DNA from: Dehalococcoidia bacterium
GTDB lineage: Bacteria; Chloroflexota; Dehalococcoidia; UBA3495
Assembly: GCA_028822675.1 (NCBI GenBank)
Contig: JAPKDE010000059.1
Location: 1-11,595 of the forward strand
Direction: 5' to 3'
Length of the DNA stretch: 11,595 nucleotides
The notes under the pieces were generated by a model that saw only the letters and a program-made list of their open reading frames with translations, searched no databases and was not told the DNA's origin. Positions 1 to 5,852 of the stretch are shown here, piece after piece. Both the position numbers and the translations under genes were made by a program. The first letter of the stretch is position 1. Each line of letters opens with the position of its first letter.

Positions 1-128
1 TCACACCCCAAGACCTAATTAATATGGGAGTAAATTACTGCTCCGTGGCTCCGGCGCCTCCGACCATTGTGTTGAACGCCCTTAAGGCTACAGCTGCCAG
101 CATCCGGGAAGAAGCAACCAAAGCTTAG
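1..128 (+). CDS. C-terminal end of an unidentified protein (partial, 5' truncated)
   Basis: An open frame runs in from the left edge (first full codon at 3) and ends at TAG 126-128, giving 41 residues. They include NMGVNYCSVAPAPPTIVLNA and finish IREEATKA. The composition is protein-like: a hydrophobic strand, then an amphipathic Ala/Lys/Glu-rich helix ending in charged residues. A strand followed by a final helix faintly recalls the ends of HpcH/HpaI-type aldolases, but the fragment is too short to name. A frame this long can stay open by chance, so confidence is moderate. The hairpin at 122-147 overlaps the stop but has no T-run. Confidence 0.5.
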   Translation, partial: TPQDLINMGVNYCSVAPAPPTIVLNALKATAASIREEATKA

Positions 129-220
129 CCCTTCTTGCGGCTAACGCTGGAACCTGACGAGTGAATCGGATTCCGATTAAATCGTTGACGTAATCAGTGG
201 TGGCTTTGAGACCGAACCGC

Positions 221-264
221 TATAATTTGGAACAACATCCGGCGGAAATATTTCGGCTTATAAT
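221..264 (+). promoter_or_regulatory. Two TATAAT boxes upstream of the desaturase
   Basis: Perfect TATAAT hexamers lie at 221-226 and 259-264. Neither has a convincing -35 at 16-18 nt; TTGACG at 185-190 is 30 nt from the first box. The second box would start transcription near 270-273, only a few bases before GTG 276, implying an almost leaderless message. The first would leave a leader of about 40 nt without a clear Shine-Dalgarno. These are candidates by sequence only. Confidence 0.4.
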
Positions 265-275
265 GCTGACTGCCG

Positions 276-1418
276 GTGCCTGACTACGGTCACGTGAGCC
301 CCAAGGCCACGGGAGAAAATAACATCAGTACAGAAAATACTATTGGGTCTGCGGTTGGCGTCACTGGCGGCGTCAGTGACGAAGCATTCTCCGCCGAACC
401 AATAATCAGACGAGAACGAGACAGGGAATATCTAGAGCTAAAAAGAAGAGTCACCAAAGCAGGACTGCTGGACCGGCAATACGGTTATTACGCGTGGAAG
501 ATTCCAAGCGTGGTGGCCATGGTTGCAACCAGCGTGGCGGTGATGGTCATCTTCAGCGGAACGCTGTGGATACAATTAATCAACGCGGCCTTCCTGGCGC
601 TGACCTTCACGAACCTGGGGTTTTTGGGGCACGACTCCGGCCACCGCCAGATTTTCAAGAAAGTAAGGCACAATGACTGGGTCCTACTTGGCGTGGGATT
701 CCTAACGGGTATGACGCCTAGTTGGTGGCAAGACAAGCACAACACCCACCACCGTGCGCCCAACCAACTTGAAATTGACGGCGATATTGAGGTCTCCCTC
801 TTCGCCTTCACCCAAGAACAAGCCATGACCATGAAGGGCATTGGCCGCATCACGGTTAAGCATCAAGCAGTACTGTTCTACCCATTGTTGATGTTGACCG
901 CCATAAGCTTGCTGTTTGGTGGCATCGCCTACCAGCTTCGCAAGGAGCGCATGCGCTATCCGATCACCGAGCCGATCCTGGTGGTCTCCGGGGTAATCGC
1001 TTACTTGGCGGTTATATTCTTCTTCCTTGGCCCCTGGTACGGCGCAGCTTTCATTGCGGTGCACCGGGCTTTGGGCGGAATCTACATGGGTTCAGTCTTT
1101 GCGCCCAACCACAAGGGGATGCCGATCCTGGACAACGACACGGATATGGATTTTCTGCACCAGCAGGTGCTCACCGCTCGTAACGTCCAGGGAAGCCCAA
1201 TAGCAGACTTCTGGTACGGCGGGCTGAATTACCAGATTGAGCACCACTTGTTCCCCAACATGCCGCGCAACAACCTCAAAAAGGCCCAGCCAATAGTGCG
1301 GTCATTCTGCAAGGAAAAGGGAATACCCTACTACGAGACTGGAGTGTGGCAATCTCATGTGGAGATAATCACATTCCTTCATGAAGTGAGCGCTCCCCTA
1401 AGGCAGAAAAAAGCCTAG
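276..1418 (+). CDS. Membrane fatty-acid desaturase, three-histidine-box type
   Basis: This is a non-haem di-iron desaturase that would put a double bond into a membrane-lipid or CoA-linked acyl chain. The three diagnostic histidine boxes are present: HDSGH at residues 119-123, HNTHH at 155-159 and QIEHH at 320-324. QxxHH as the third box is typical of the acyl-lipid/front-end branch. Hydrophobic segments flank the boxes at about 77-112 and 197-262. At 380 residues the length is normal for the family. There is no N-terminal cytochrome b5 domain (no HPGG), so an external ferredoxin or reductase is needed. The first 45 residues are hydrophilic and poorly conserved in type. GTG 276 is the earliest start after an in-frame TGA at 267-269, and GTG 294 is an alternative; neither has a clear ribosome site. 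Regiospecificity cannot be read from sequence. Confidence 0.9.
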   Translation: MPDYGHVSPKATGENNISTENTIGSAVGVTGGVSDEAFSAEPIIRRERDREYLELKRRVTKAGLLDRQYGYYAWKIPSVVAMVATSVAVMVIFSGTLWIQLINAAFLALTFTNLGFLGHDSGHRQIFKKVRHNDWVLLGVGFLTGMTPSWWQDKHNTHHRAPNQLEIDGDIEVSLFAFTQEQAMTMKGIGRITVKHQAVLFYPLLMLTAISLLFGGIAYQLRKERMRYPITEPILVVSGVIAYLAVIFFFLGPWYGAAFIAVHRALGGIYMGSVFAPNHKGMPILDNDTDMDFLHQQVLTARNVQGSPIADFWYGGLNYQIEHHLFPNMPRNNLKKAQPIVRSFCKEKGIPYYETGVWQSHVEIITFLHEVSAPLRQKKA

Positions 1419-1441
1419 CAACCCAGCGCTAATTCGCAACC

Positions 1442-1483
1442 AACAAAAAGGCTGTCCTTCCATCGAAGGACGGCCTTTTTGTT
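1442..1483. terminator. Bidirectional rho-independent terminator between convergent genes
   Basis: A 19-bp stem (1442-1460 with 1465-1483) closes a CATC loop, with one G-U pair. A5 and T5 tracts lie within the stem, so it works as a GC hairpin plus U-run on either strand. It sits 24 bp after the desaturase stop and 32 bp after the stop of the leftward 62-residue gene. Confidence 0.85.
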
Positions 1484-1514
1484 TTCAATTTTGCTGTGCG
1501 GCGGTTTGATGTGG

Positions 1515-1703
1515 CTATTTCCTAACCCAGGGAGCGAAACCATCCACCATCAATTCCATTAAATCGTGAACCATCCGGCTCACCGTGTTCCGGCATTTAT
1601 TGGGTGCCGGAGGTTGTTCAGGGTTTTCAGATTGGTTTGTCTCTGACCCATCACCCATCGAGTTGCCTGCTAAGTGTGTGTGATCTGTGTCTGTTGTAGC
1701 CAT
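1515..1703 (-). CDS. Small hypothetical protein, 62 residues
   Basis: I do not recognise this protein. ATG at 1703 is preceded by GGAG with a 6-nt spacer, a good ribosome site that supports translation. The first 35 residues are polar and Asp/Glu/Asn/Pro-rich and probably disordered. Residues 36-60 (from KCRNTVSRMVHDL) look like one amphipathic helix with Met, Leu and Val on one face and end WVRK. There is no signal peptide or membrane segment. It lies 77 bp downstream of the repeat membrane protein on the same strand and directly before the shared terminator, so it is probably the last gene of that transcript and may be a partner of the membrane protein. That link is inferred from position only. 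Confidence 0.55.
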   Translation of the reverse strand: MATTDTDHTHLAGNSMGDGSETNQSENPEQPPAPNKCRNTVSRMVHDLMELMVDGFAPWVRK

Positions 1704-1741
1704 TTGCTACTCCAAATTGGGCCAAGGCCTGTCGGCCACTC

Positions 1742-1770
1742 AACCCGCCAAGTGATTAACTTGGCTGGTT
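1742..1770 (-). other. Intergenic hairpin between membrane protein and 62-residue gene
   Basis: A 7-bp stem (GCCAAGT / ACTTGGC) has a 5-nt loop. It extends by 4 more pairs (AACC / GGTT) across a single mismatch. There is no U-run, so it is not a standard terminator. It could stabilise the upstream mRNA or reduce expression of the last gene. Confidence 0.35.
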
Positions 1771-1780
1771 GTTGGCTGGA

Positions 1781-2851
1781 TTAATCGCCTGCTACCAATT
1801 CTGGCTCGGGAGTCGATACCGCTTCTGCGACCGCCTGGTTTCCTTCAATCATTATCATGCGGCGGGCTTCAACGAACCCCACTATGGTTGTGAAGAACCG
1901 AGCCACTGAGTAGAGGATTATTCCCATCCCAAACAGCATCCAAGGCGCTAATGATGCCCCAAAGAGGTTGTTGGCCAGGAAGCTTGACTCGTACAGCCTG
2001 GAGGCTGTGCCTACCACCCCGGAGCCAGCAAACTGTTCTCCCAACATGCGGTCGATGCTCAGGCCGAAGAAAATAACTGCCGGTAGCGTTCCAGAGATGA
2101 CAATCAACACTCCCAACATCAGGGGGCGGAACAAGTTCCAAGGAGCAAGTTCTATCAGGTTGAACGAGGCCGGTTCTTCTTCAGATCCTTCTTCCGGGTC
2201 GTCATCATCGTATTCGTCAGACCCACCGCCAGCGGCGACGATGAGCTTGGAGAAGGCCTGTAGCAGCGCCAGGGTGGTGGTCATGAGGTTGACCACAATG
2301 GCCACCAAGGCCAGTCCGATTGCTACGAACAACGATGTTATACCGATGAATCGAACTGCACCGATCACGGGGCCGAGTAGCCGGTCCAACCGCAGTGCTC
2401 TTTGGTAGGCACCGCAGGTGGTGTCACCGGCAAACTGCATGGTGAGGAAGTGGTTGAAGTTGAAGTCACGTATCTCGGTTATCGTAAAGAAGAAGAACCC
2501 AACCACGAAGATGCCAAAGATTGCAAACGGTGTTACCCATCTGGCCGGCCAGAGCTGAGGCTCCGGTGCCGACGGTCCAGTAGCCGTTCCTGATACTTCC
2601 GCTGACAGACTTCCGTAAGCCCCGCGTTGTTCGCCCAACCACCGGATGATGGTCACCAATAACAGGGCAATGGTGAAGAACAGGATTCCCAGACCCAGGT
2701 TAGTCAGTGGGTCAATCGTTCTGGCTAGAAGGCCGTCCAACCGGACAGCAGTCTCGCTCAGTCCGCCTTCAAATTGCCGGCAAAACCCAGCCAATGACTC
2801 CGGCCCGGGCCGTCGCCAGGGGGAAGGCCAAAGCCAACACGGCGAACCCAA
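1781..2851 (-). CDS. Repeat membrane protein, C-terminal part (frame 2 of a split gene)
   Basis: The family is unknown to me. This frame carries the second half of a polytopic membrane protein. The first 25 residues from TTG 2851 (many Trp, Pro and Arg) are only the other frame read over a membrane helix of the upstream ORF. Credible protein begins at Gln26 (codon 2774-2776). Then come helix 2 of repeat 3 (residues 51-71), repeat 4 (99-200) and repeat 5 (235-331), each two helices around a 40-50-residue hydrophilic loop. Loops have QFEGG at 26-30, QFAGD at 139-143 and QFAGS at 273-277. A strongly acidic Gly/Asp/Glu linker (208-229) separates repeats 4 and 5 and should be cytosolic by the positive-inside rule. 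It overlaps the upstream frame by 83 bp with no ribosome site for TTG 2851, so independent translation is doubtful. The stop is TAA 1781-1783. Confidence 0.65.
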   Translation of the reverse strand: MGSPCWLWPSPWRRPGPESLAGFCRQFEGGLSETAVRLDGLLARTIDPLTNLGLGILFFTIALLLVTIIRWLGEQRGAYGSLSAEVSGTATGPSAPEPQLWPARWVTPFAIFGIFVVGFFFFTITEIRDFNFNHFLTMQFAGDTTCGAYQRALRLDRLLGPVIGAVRFIGITSLFVAIGLALVAIVVNLMTTTLALLQAFSKLIVAAGGGSDEYDDDDPEEGSEEEPASFNLIELAPWNLFRPLMLGVLIVISGTLPAVIFFGLSIDRMLGEQFAGSGVVGTASRLYESSFLANNLFGASLAPWMLFGMGIILYSVARFFTTIVGFVEARRMIMIEGNQAVAEAVSTPEPELVAGD

Positions 2852-3578
2852 AGGTGCCCAGCTTGATTAGGGCAGATGGTATTACCGGTCCCGCCAACGG
2901 TGTGCCACGGCTGGGGTTGTGCTCATCCAGCGCCCGGCGAGCTAACTCCGGTAGGTTTCGCGCCTGTCGGCTCAGGTTCCAGATGATGGTTGCCAGTCCG
3001 GTCAGGATTCCAAATATTAGGAAAGCCTCACCCAGGAACTTGCCACCAAAGACAACGGCGCCTAGCACCCTTTCAATCATCAGATAAGCTTCATAAGCAA
3101 ACCCGGTGGTGCGTCCGTCAAACTCCGCGTTCCTTAGGAAAACCAGGTTTATGTCCCACCAGATGGTTAGTAAAAAGAAGAACCCAAGGAGCAAGATTCC
3201 TGTGAACAGGAATTTGGTGAACATTCTGCTTAACCACGGTTCTTCATAGCTGTCCAGTTCATCTTGGGCTTCACTCAACCCCGCTGAGGCGTAGGAGCTA
3301 AGGCTTAATCGTCCAGTTATTCTTAGGTTTTGAACGATGGTTGCTATGGCAAAACCAATCCCAAGTTTTATAAACCTCAGGCCTAGGAAGAACCATATAG
3401 TAAGTGTGTGGCCAATGGCCTGTTCTGCTGTTTGAGCTGCTTGAAAGAGACCATCTGATGAATTTCCATCTAAGAGTTTATCAACCCAGATGGAGATTAA
3501 GATGTCTCCGCCAGCGAACAGAACGAACAATCCGGACATCACGATCCATAGGCAGATGGTCAAGAATGTTGGGTAGTT
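1859..3578 (-). repeat. Five-copy protein-level tandem repeat (two-helix module)
   Basis: Approximate copies are R1 3309-3578, R2 2949-3245, R3 2621-2885 (spanning the frame change), R4 2252-2557 and R5 1859-2149. The best pair is R2/R4: GFFFLLTIWWDINLVF against GFFFFTITEIRDFNFN in helix 1, and RVLGAVVFGGKFLG against RLLGPVIGAVRFIG before helix 2, both followed by LA-I--NL. R1, R3 and R5 are more diverged. The copies are visible at protein level only; I see no DNA-level repeat. Confidence 0.65.
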
Positions 3579-3599
3579 GGGGATCAATCTATTGATCAC
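2769..3599 (-). CDS. Repeat membrane protein, N-terminal part (frame 1 of a split gene)
   Basis: The family is unknown to me. GTG 3599 has GAGGA 5 nt upstream, a good ribosome site. The 276 residues hold repeat 1 (about 8-97), repeat 2 (119-217) and the first helix of repeat 3 (244-270). Each repeat is helix, external loop, helix, followed by an Arg-rich cytosolic stretch such as RITGR or SRQARNLPELARR. The loop of repeat 2 has NAEFDG (158-162), matching QFAG-type motifs in later copies. The frame ends abruptly at TGA 2769-2771, six bases after codon Pro274. Dropping one base of the CC at 2777-2778 continues the protein as VLPQFEGG into the second frame, which restores repeat 3. There are no catalytic or transport motifs. 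Likely role: an unassigned integral membrane protein, perhaps a scaffold, sensor or transporter. Confidence 0.7.
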   Translation of the reverse strand: MINRLIPNYPTFLTICLWIVMSGLFVLFAGGDILISIWVDKLLDGNSSDGLFQAAQTAEQAIGHTLTIWFFLGLRFIKLGIGFAIATIVQNLRITGRLSLSSYASAGLSEAQDELDSYEEPWLSRMFTKFLFTGILLLGFFFLLTIWWDINLVFLRNAEFDGRTTGFAYEAYLMIERVLGAVVFGGKFLGEAFLIFGILTGLATIIWNLSRQARNLPELARRALDEHNPSRGTPLAGPVIPSALIKLGTFGFAVLALAFPLATARAGVIGWVLPAI

Positions 3600-3765
3600 T
3601 GTAGTCCTCGTTATCGCGCTTGCAGCGCTGGTGGTTCAGGGTAGCTTGAGATTCTCGGTTTCAGACCAGAGTAGGTCCCACGCCGGATATACTCTTGTCG
3701 AAGAACCCTCTCAGGCCTAGCGCGAACTTCTAGCTAGGGTGCTGCTAGTATCTTTGCTGTGGTTA

Positions 3766-4131
3766 CTAGCTGTGGACCTGGTCCCAGGTGGACTGGAACG
3801 CGTCTCGAGTGGACTTTGAGAGCTTGGAGAAGATTTTCTTCGGCACGTCTCGGTCCTGTTGGTCTAGCTCCGGCGCTACCTTCAGTGCCTCGCTCAGTGA
3901 GGAGATGATGGTGCGGCGTTTATCTGCTGAGAGTTCTCCGACTATCTCTACCCTAGTAGCGACGAAACTCTCGCGGGCCTTGGAATTTACCTTGGAGCTG
4001 TGAAAGGCTTCGATCATGTCACGGATCGATTCCTGACGCTGTTCCTCACTCAGCGAAAGGAGTTGATTGATACGCCCTTTCATCATTGGCTTTCGCATCA
4101 TGTGCGGCATACCGGCCAGCATTTTCATCAT
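3766..4131 (-). CDS. Hypothetical helical protein with Met-rich N-terminus
   Basis: I do not recognise this protein. From ATG 4131 it is 121 residues. The first 19 hold eight methionines with His10, Arg13 and several Lys (MMKMLAGMPHMMRKPMMKG). The rest is charged and predicted all-helical, with two similar stretches, LSLSEEQRQESIRDMIEAF at 26-44 and LSADKRRTIISSLSEAL at 67-83, so it may be an internal duplication. ATG 4131 has no clear ribosome site. The same frame runs upstream through a TAA (4180-4182) to ATG 4203, which has GGAGG at an ideal 6-nt spacing, so the real gene may be about 146 codons interrupted by a nonsense codon. It lies 166 bp upstream of the repeat membrane protein on the same strand and may share its transcript. 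It has no signal peptide or membrane helix. Confidence 0.6.
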   Translation of the reverse strand: MMKMLAGMPHMMRKPMMKGRINQLLSLSEEQRQESIRDMIEAFHSSKVNSKARESFVATRVEIVGELSADKRRTIISSLSEALKVAPELDQQDRDVPKKIFSKLSKSTRDAFQSTWDQVHS

Positions 4132-4179
4132 GCCAACATTGTCACCACCCCATTCTCCTGTGGCTGTATCGTAGCCACC

Positions 4180-4203
4180 TTATTTCTTTCCAAACATTCC
4201 CAT
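4180..4203 (-). other. Seven-codon leader ORF, in frame with the downstream gene
   Basis: ATG 4203 is preceded by GGAGG with a 6-nt spacer (TCCACA), the best ribosome site in this part of the window. It encodes MGMFGKK and then stops at TAA 4180-4182. The frame is open from there to ATG 4131 (16 codons, GGYDTATGEWGGDNVG) and continues as the helical protein. It is either the true N-terminus cut by a nonsense change or a short leader peptide. Confidence 0.5.
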
Positions 4204-4584
4204 TGTGGACCTCCATTGTGTCCTGTGATCTGAAGGGCTACGCAACTTGTTGTTGCCCGTTCACAAATTCAAATGCACCTGAAAATCAGATGATTCACCC
4301 CGATTTGTATTTCAATAATCGATAATAATTTCACGATAGGCCGCTCCAGTCACGAGTTAAATCCCGGTTTGTGACTAAGCAAATTGGCGGAAAATTGGTG
4401 AGAAATCCAATGGATATTGAGTTGTCGTATTGGGAAATCTAGGGCGCCAACAGATGAATTCTTCGCTTTTTTGGCGGTGACGATTGGAGGAGGTAAGCAA
4501 TTTGACATAGTTGCTGACAATAAAAAAGAGAGCCCCGATACTGAGGCCCTCTTTTTAAATTGCGCCAATTAGTTTTGAGATGAA
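4204..4584. other. AT-rich intergenic stretch, no gene supported
   Basis: These 381 bp lie between two leftward genes. They hold the terminator of the luciferase-like gene (4523-4556) and should hold the promoter of the small helical gene, though I find no clear -35/-10 pair. A 72-codon leftward frame (4350-4568) runs through the terminator and has no ribosome site. Confidence 0.6.
4523..4556 (-). terminator. Rho-independent terminator after the first luciferase-like gene
   Basis: AAAAAGAG (4523-4530) pairs with CTCTTTTT (4549-4556). An inner GCC/GGC pairing lies beyond one mismatch. Read leftward, the hairpin ends in T6. It lies 28 bp past the stop of the monooxygenase gene. Confidence 0.8.
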
Positions 4585-5670
4585 TTAGTCGGGGTTCATG
4601 CCCTCAAACCGAGGCATCACTTCCTCTGCCAACAGTTTCATAGACTTTTCCCAACCCTGTTGGTCGTCCATGTTGTCATAGACCAAGGAGAGCAGGGTCC
4701 CAAATCCGCCACACATCTCGTACAGGTTTAGTATCTTTTTCTCGACCGTATCTGGGGAGCCGATCAGCCAAACATGCTCGGCCATGTATTCCGGAGTGAC
4801 CGCAGAATCCGGCAGACTGGAGTCATGTTTAATCACTCGGAGCAGGTCAAATTGGGCAAACAGAGGCAGCAGATAATCGCCCCAAACCCGGCCAAGCATG
4901 CCGTTAACCGCCTTGTCGTACGCCTCGTCATCCGAGTCTGCCACCCAGATATCTCGGGTTATCCGCCAGTCTTTTCTACTGGGGGTCCTGCCGCTCCGTT
5001 TTGCGCCTTCCAGGACCGCCTCCCAATGGCTGATCACGTAATCTTGGTTGAAGGCCAAGCTCATGGGAATGAAGCCGCGTTCGCCGGCAATTTTGAGCGT
5101 CTCGGATGCAAAACTGACCGAGGCCACACCGATGGGTGGGTGGGGTTGTTGGAAGGGTTTTATGTGGTGCTTCAACGTGCCGTATTGGGGCTCCGGCAGG
5201 TTGACGTTCCAGAACTGCCCCTTGTATTCAAAGGGCTCGTCTTCCGCCCAAAGCTTGAGAATTATGTCAATCGCCTCGCGGGTCATCTCTCGGTGCTGGC
5301 CGTTCAGACCGTCAACGTCGAACATTGTGTAGTCGGTGGGCAGGCCACCAGCCCCAATGCCAAACATGAACCTACCCTGAGCCATGTGGTCCAGGTAGGC
5401 GACGCGGCAGGCCAACTCTGCGGGATGGTGGTACGGCAGCAAGTGAACGCCTGTCCCCAAACGGATATTCTTGGTCAGCATCAAAGCCTGGGCGATCATC
5501 AGGTCTGGCGAAGGTACTGGCTCCCAAGGGGAGGTATAGTGTTCTCCGATCCAAGCCTCTGAGAAGCCCAACTTGTCGGCTAAAACCAAGCAGTCCAAGT
5601 CCCACTGATGGGCTTGGAATAGCTCCCGCTCCGGCGGATGGGATGGCATCAGAAAGACTCCGTAATCCAT
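4585..5670 (-). CDS. Luciferase-like (LLM class) flavin-dependent monooxygenase
   Basis: This is a TIM-barrel enzyme of the bacterial luciferase superfamily, using FMNH2 or F420 to oxidise a small organic substrate; the cofactor and substrate are not decided by sequence. Diagnostic features are the N-terminal strand MDYGVFLMPS, AWIGEHY at residues 39-45, IRLGTGVHLLPYHHP at 69-83, and GRFMFGIGAGG at 99-109. Later motifs are the LWAEDEPFEYKGQFW segment and the PHPPIGVA strand, both typical of the alkanal/limonene-monooxygenase-like branch. The length of 361 residues is normal. I chose ATG 5670 because GGGGAG lies 5 nt upstream; the GTG two codons earlier overlaps that site. It is divergent from the MFS transporter across 182 bp and has a likely promoter at 5729-5756. 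Such genes are known to be expanded in SAR202 Chloroflexota, so this fits the suspected host. Confidence 0.88.
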   Translation of the reverse strand: MDYGVFLMPSHPPERELFQAHQWDLDCLVLADKLGFSEAWIGEHYTSPWEPVPSPDLMIAQALMLTKNIRLGTGVHLLPYHHPAELACRVAYLDHMAQGRFMFGIGAGGLPTDYTMFDVDGLNGQHREMTREAIDIILKLWAEDEPFEYKGQFWNVNLPEPQYGTLKHHIKPFQQPHPPIGVASVSFASETLKIAGERGFIPMSLAFNQDYVISHWEAVLEGAKRSGRTPSRKDWRITRDIWVADSDDEAYDKAVNGMLGRVWGDYLLPLFAQFDLLRVIKHDSSLPDSAVTPEYMAEHVWLIGSPDTVEKKILNLYEMCGGFGTLLSLVYDNMDDQQGWEKSMKLLAEEVMPRFEGMNPD

Positions 5671-5728
5671 GATCACTCCCCTAGGTCGTTATTGTCGAAA
5701 TTCTAGTCAAATGGCCGTAAGAGCACCC

Positions 5729-5756
5729 ATTCTAGCGTCCGCTGGCCAATTGTCAT
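5729..5756 (-). promoter_or_regulatory. Promoter of the first luciferase-like gene
   Basis: On the minus strand, ATGACA (5756-5751), a 16-nt spacer and TAGAAT (5734-5729) each match consensus at five of six positions. The same two hexamers occur at the glutaredoxin promoter (8370-8398). Transcription would start near 5722, leaving a leader of about 50 nt to ATG 5670. Confidence 0.5.
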
Positions 5757-5815
5757 AGGGGAGACTCGGGTATCTGGCATTGAGTTTCAGCGCCTTTCTC
5801 TAGAACAAGGCTGGT

Positions 5816-5821
5816 TATAAT
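5816..5821 (+). promoter_or_regulatory. -10 box of the MFS transporter gene
   Basis: Perfect TATAAT lies 31 nt before TTG 5853. The -35 region is weak (no TTGACA-like hexamer at 16-18 nt), which may mean an activator is involved. Confidence 0.45.
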
Positions 5822-5852
5822 TAAAATCCGGCCAACGCCGGTTTGGAGTTAC

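Noticed and set aside
1968..3087. Several rightward frames opposite the repeat membrane protein
   Set aside because: They are antisense readings of hydrophobic codons; none has a ribosome site or family motif.
4350..4568. A 72-codon leftward frame
   Set aside because: It overlaps the terminator at 4523-4556, lacks a ribosome site and resembles no protein family.
4774..5562. 262-codon rightward frame opposite the first luciferase-like gene
   Set aside because: It is the complement of a clearly conserved enzyme, with no ribosome site and no family features.
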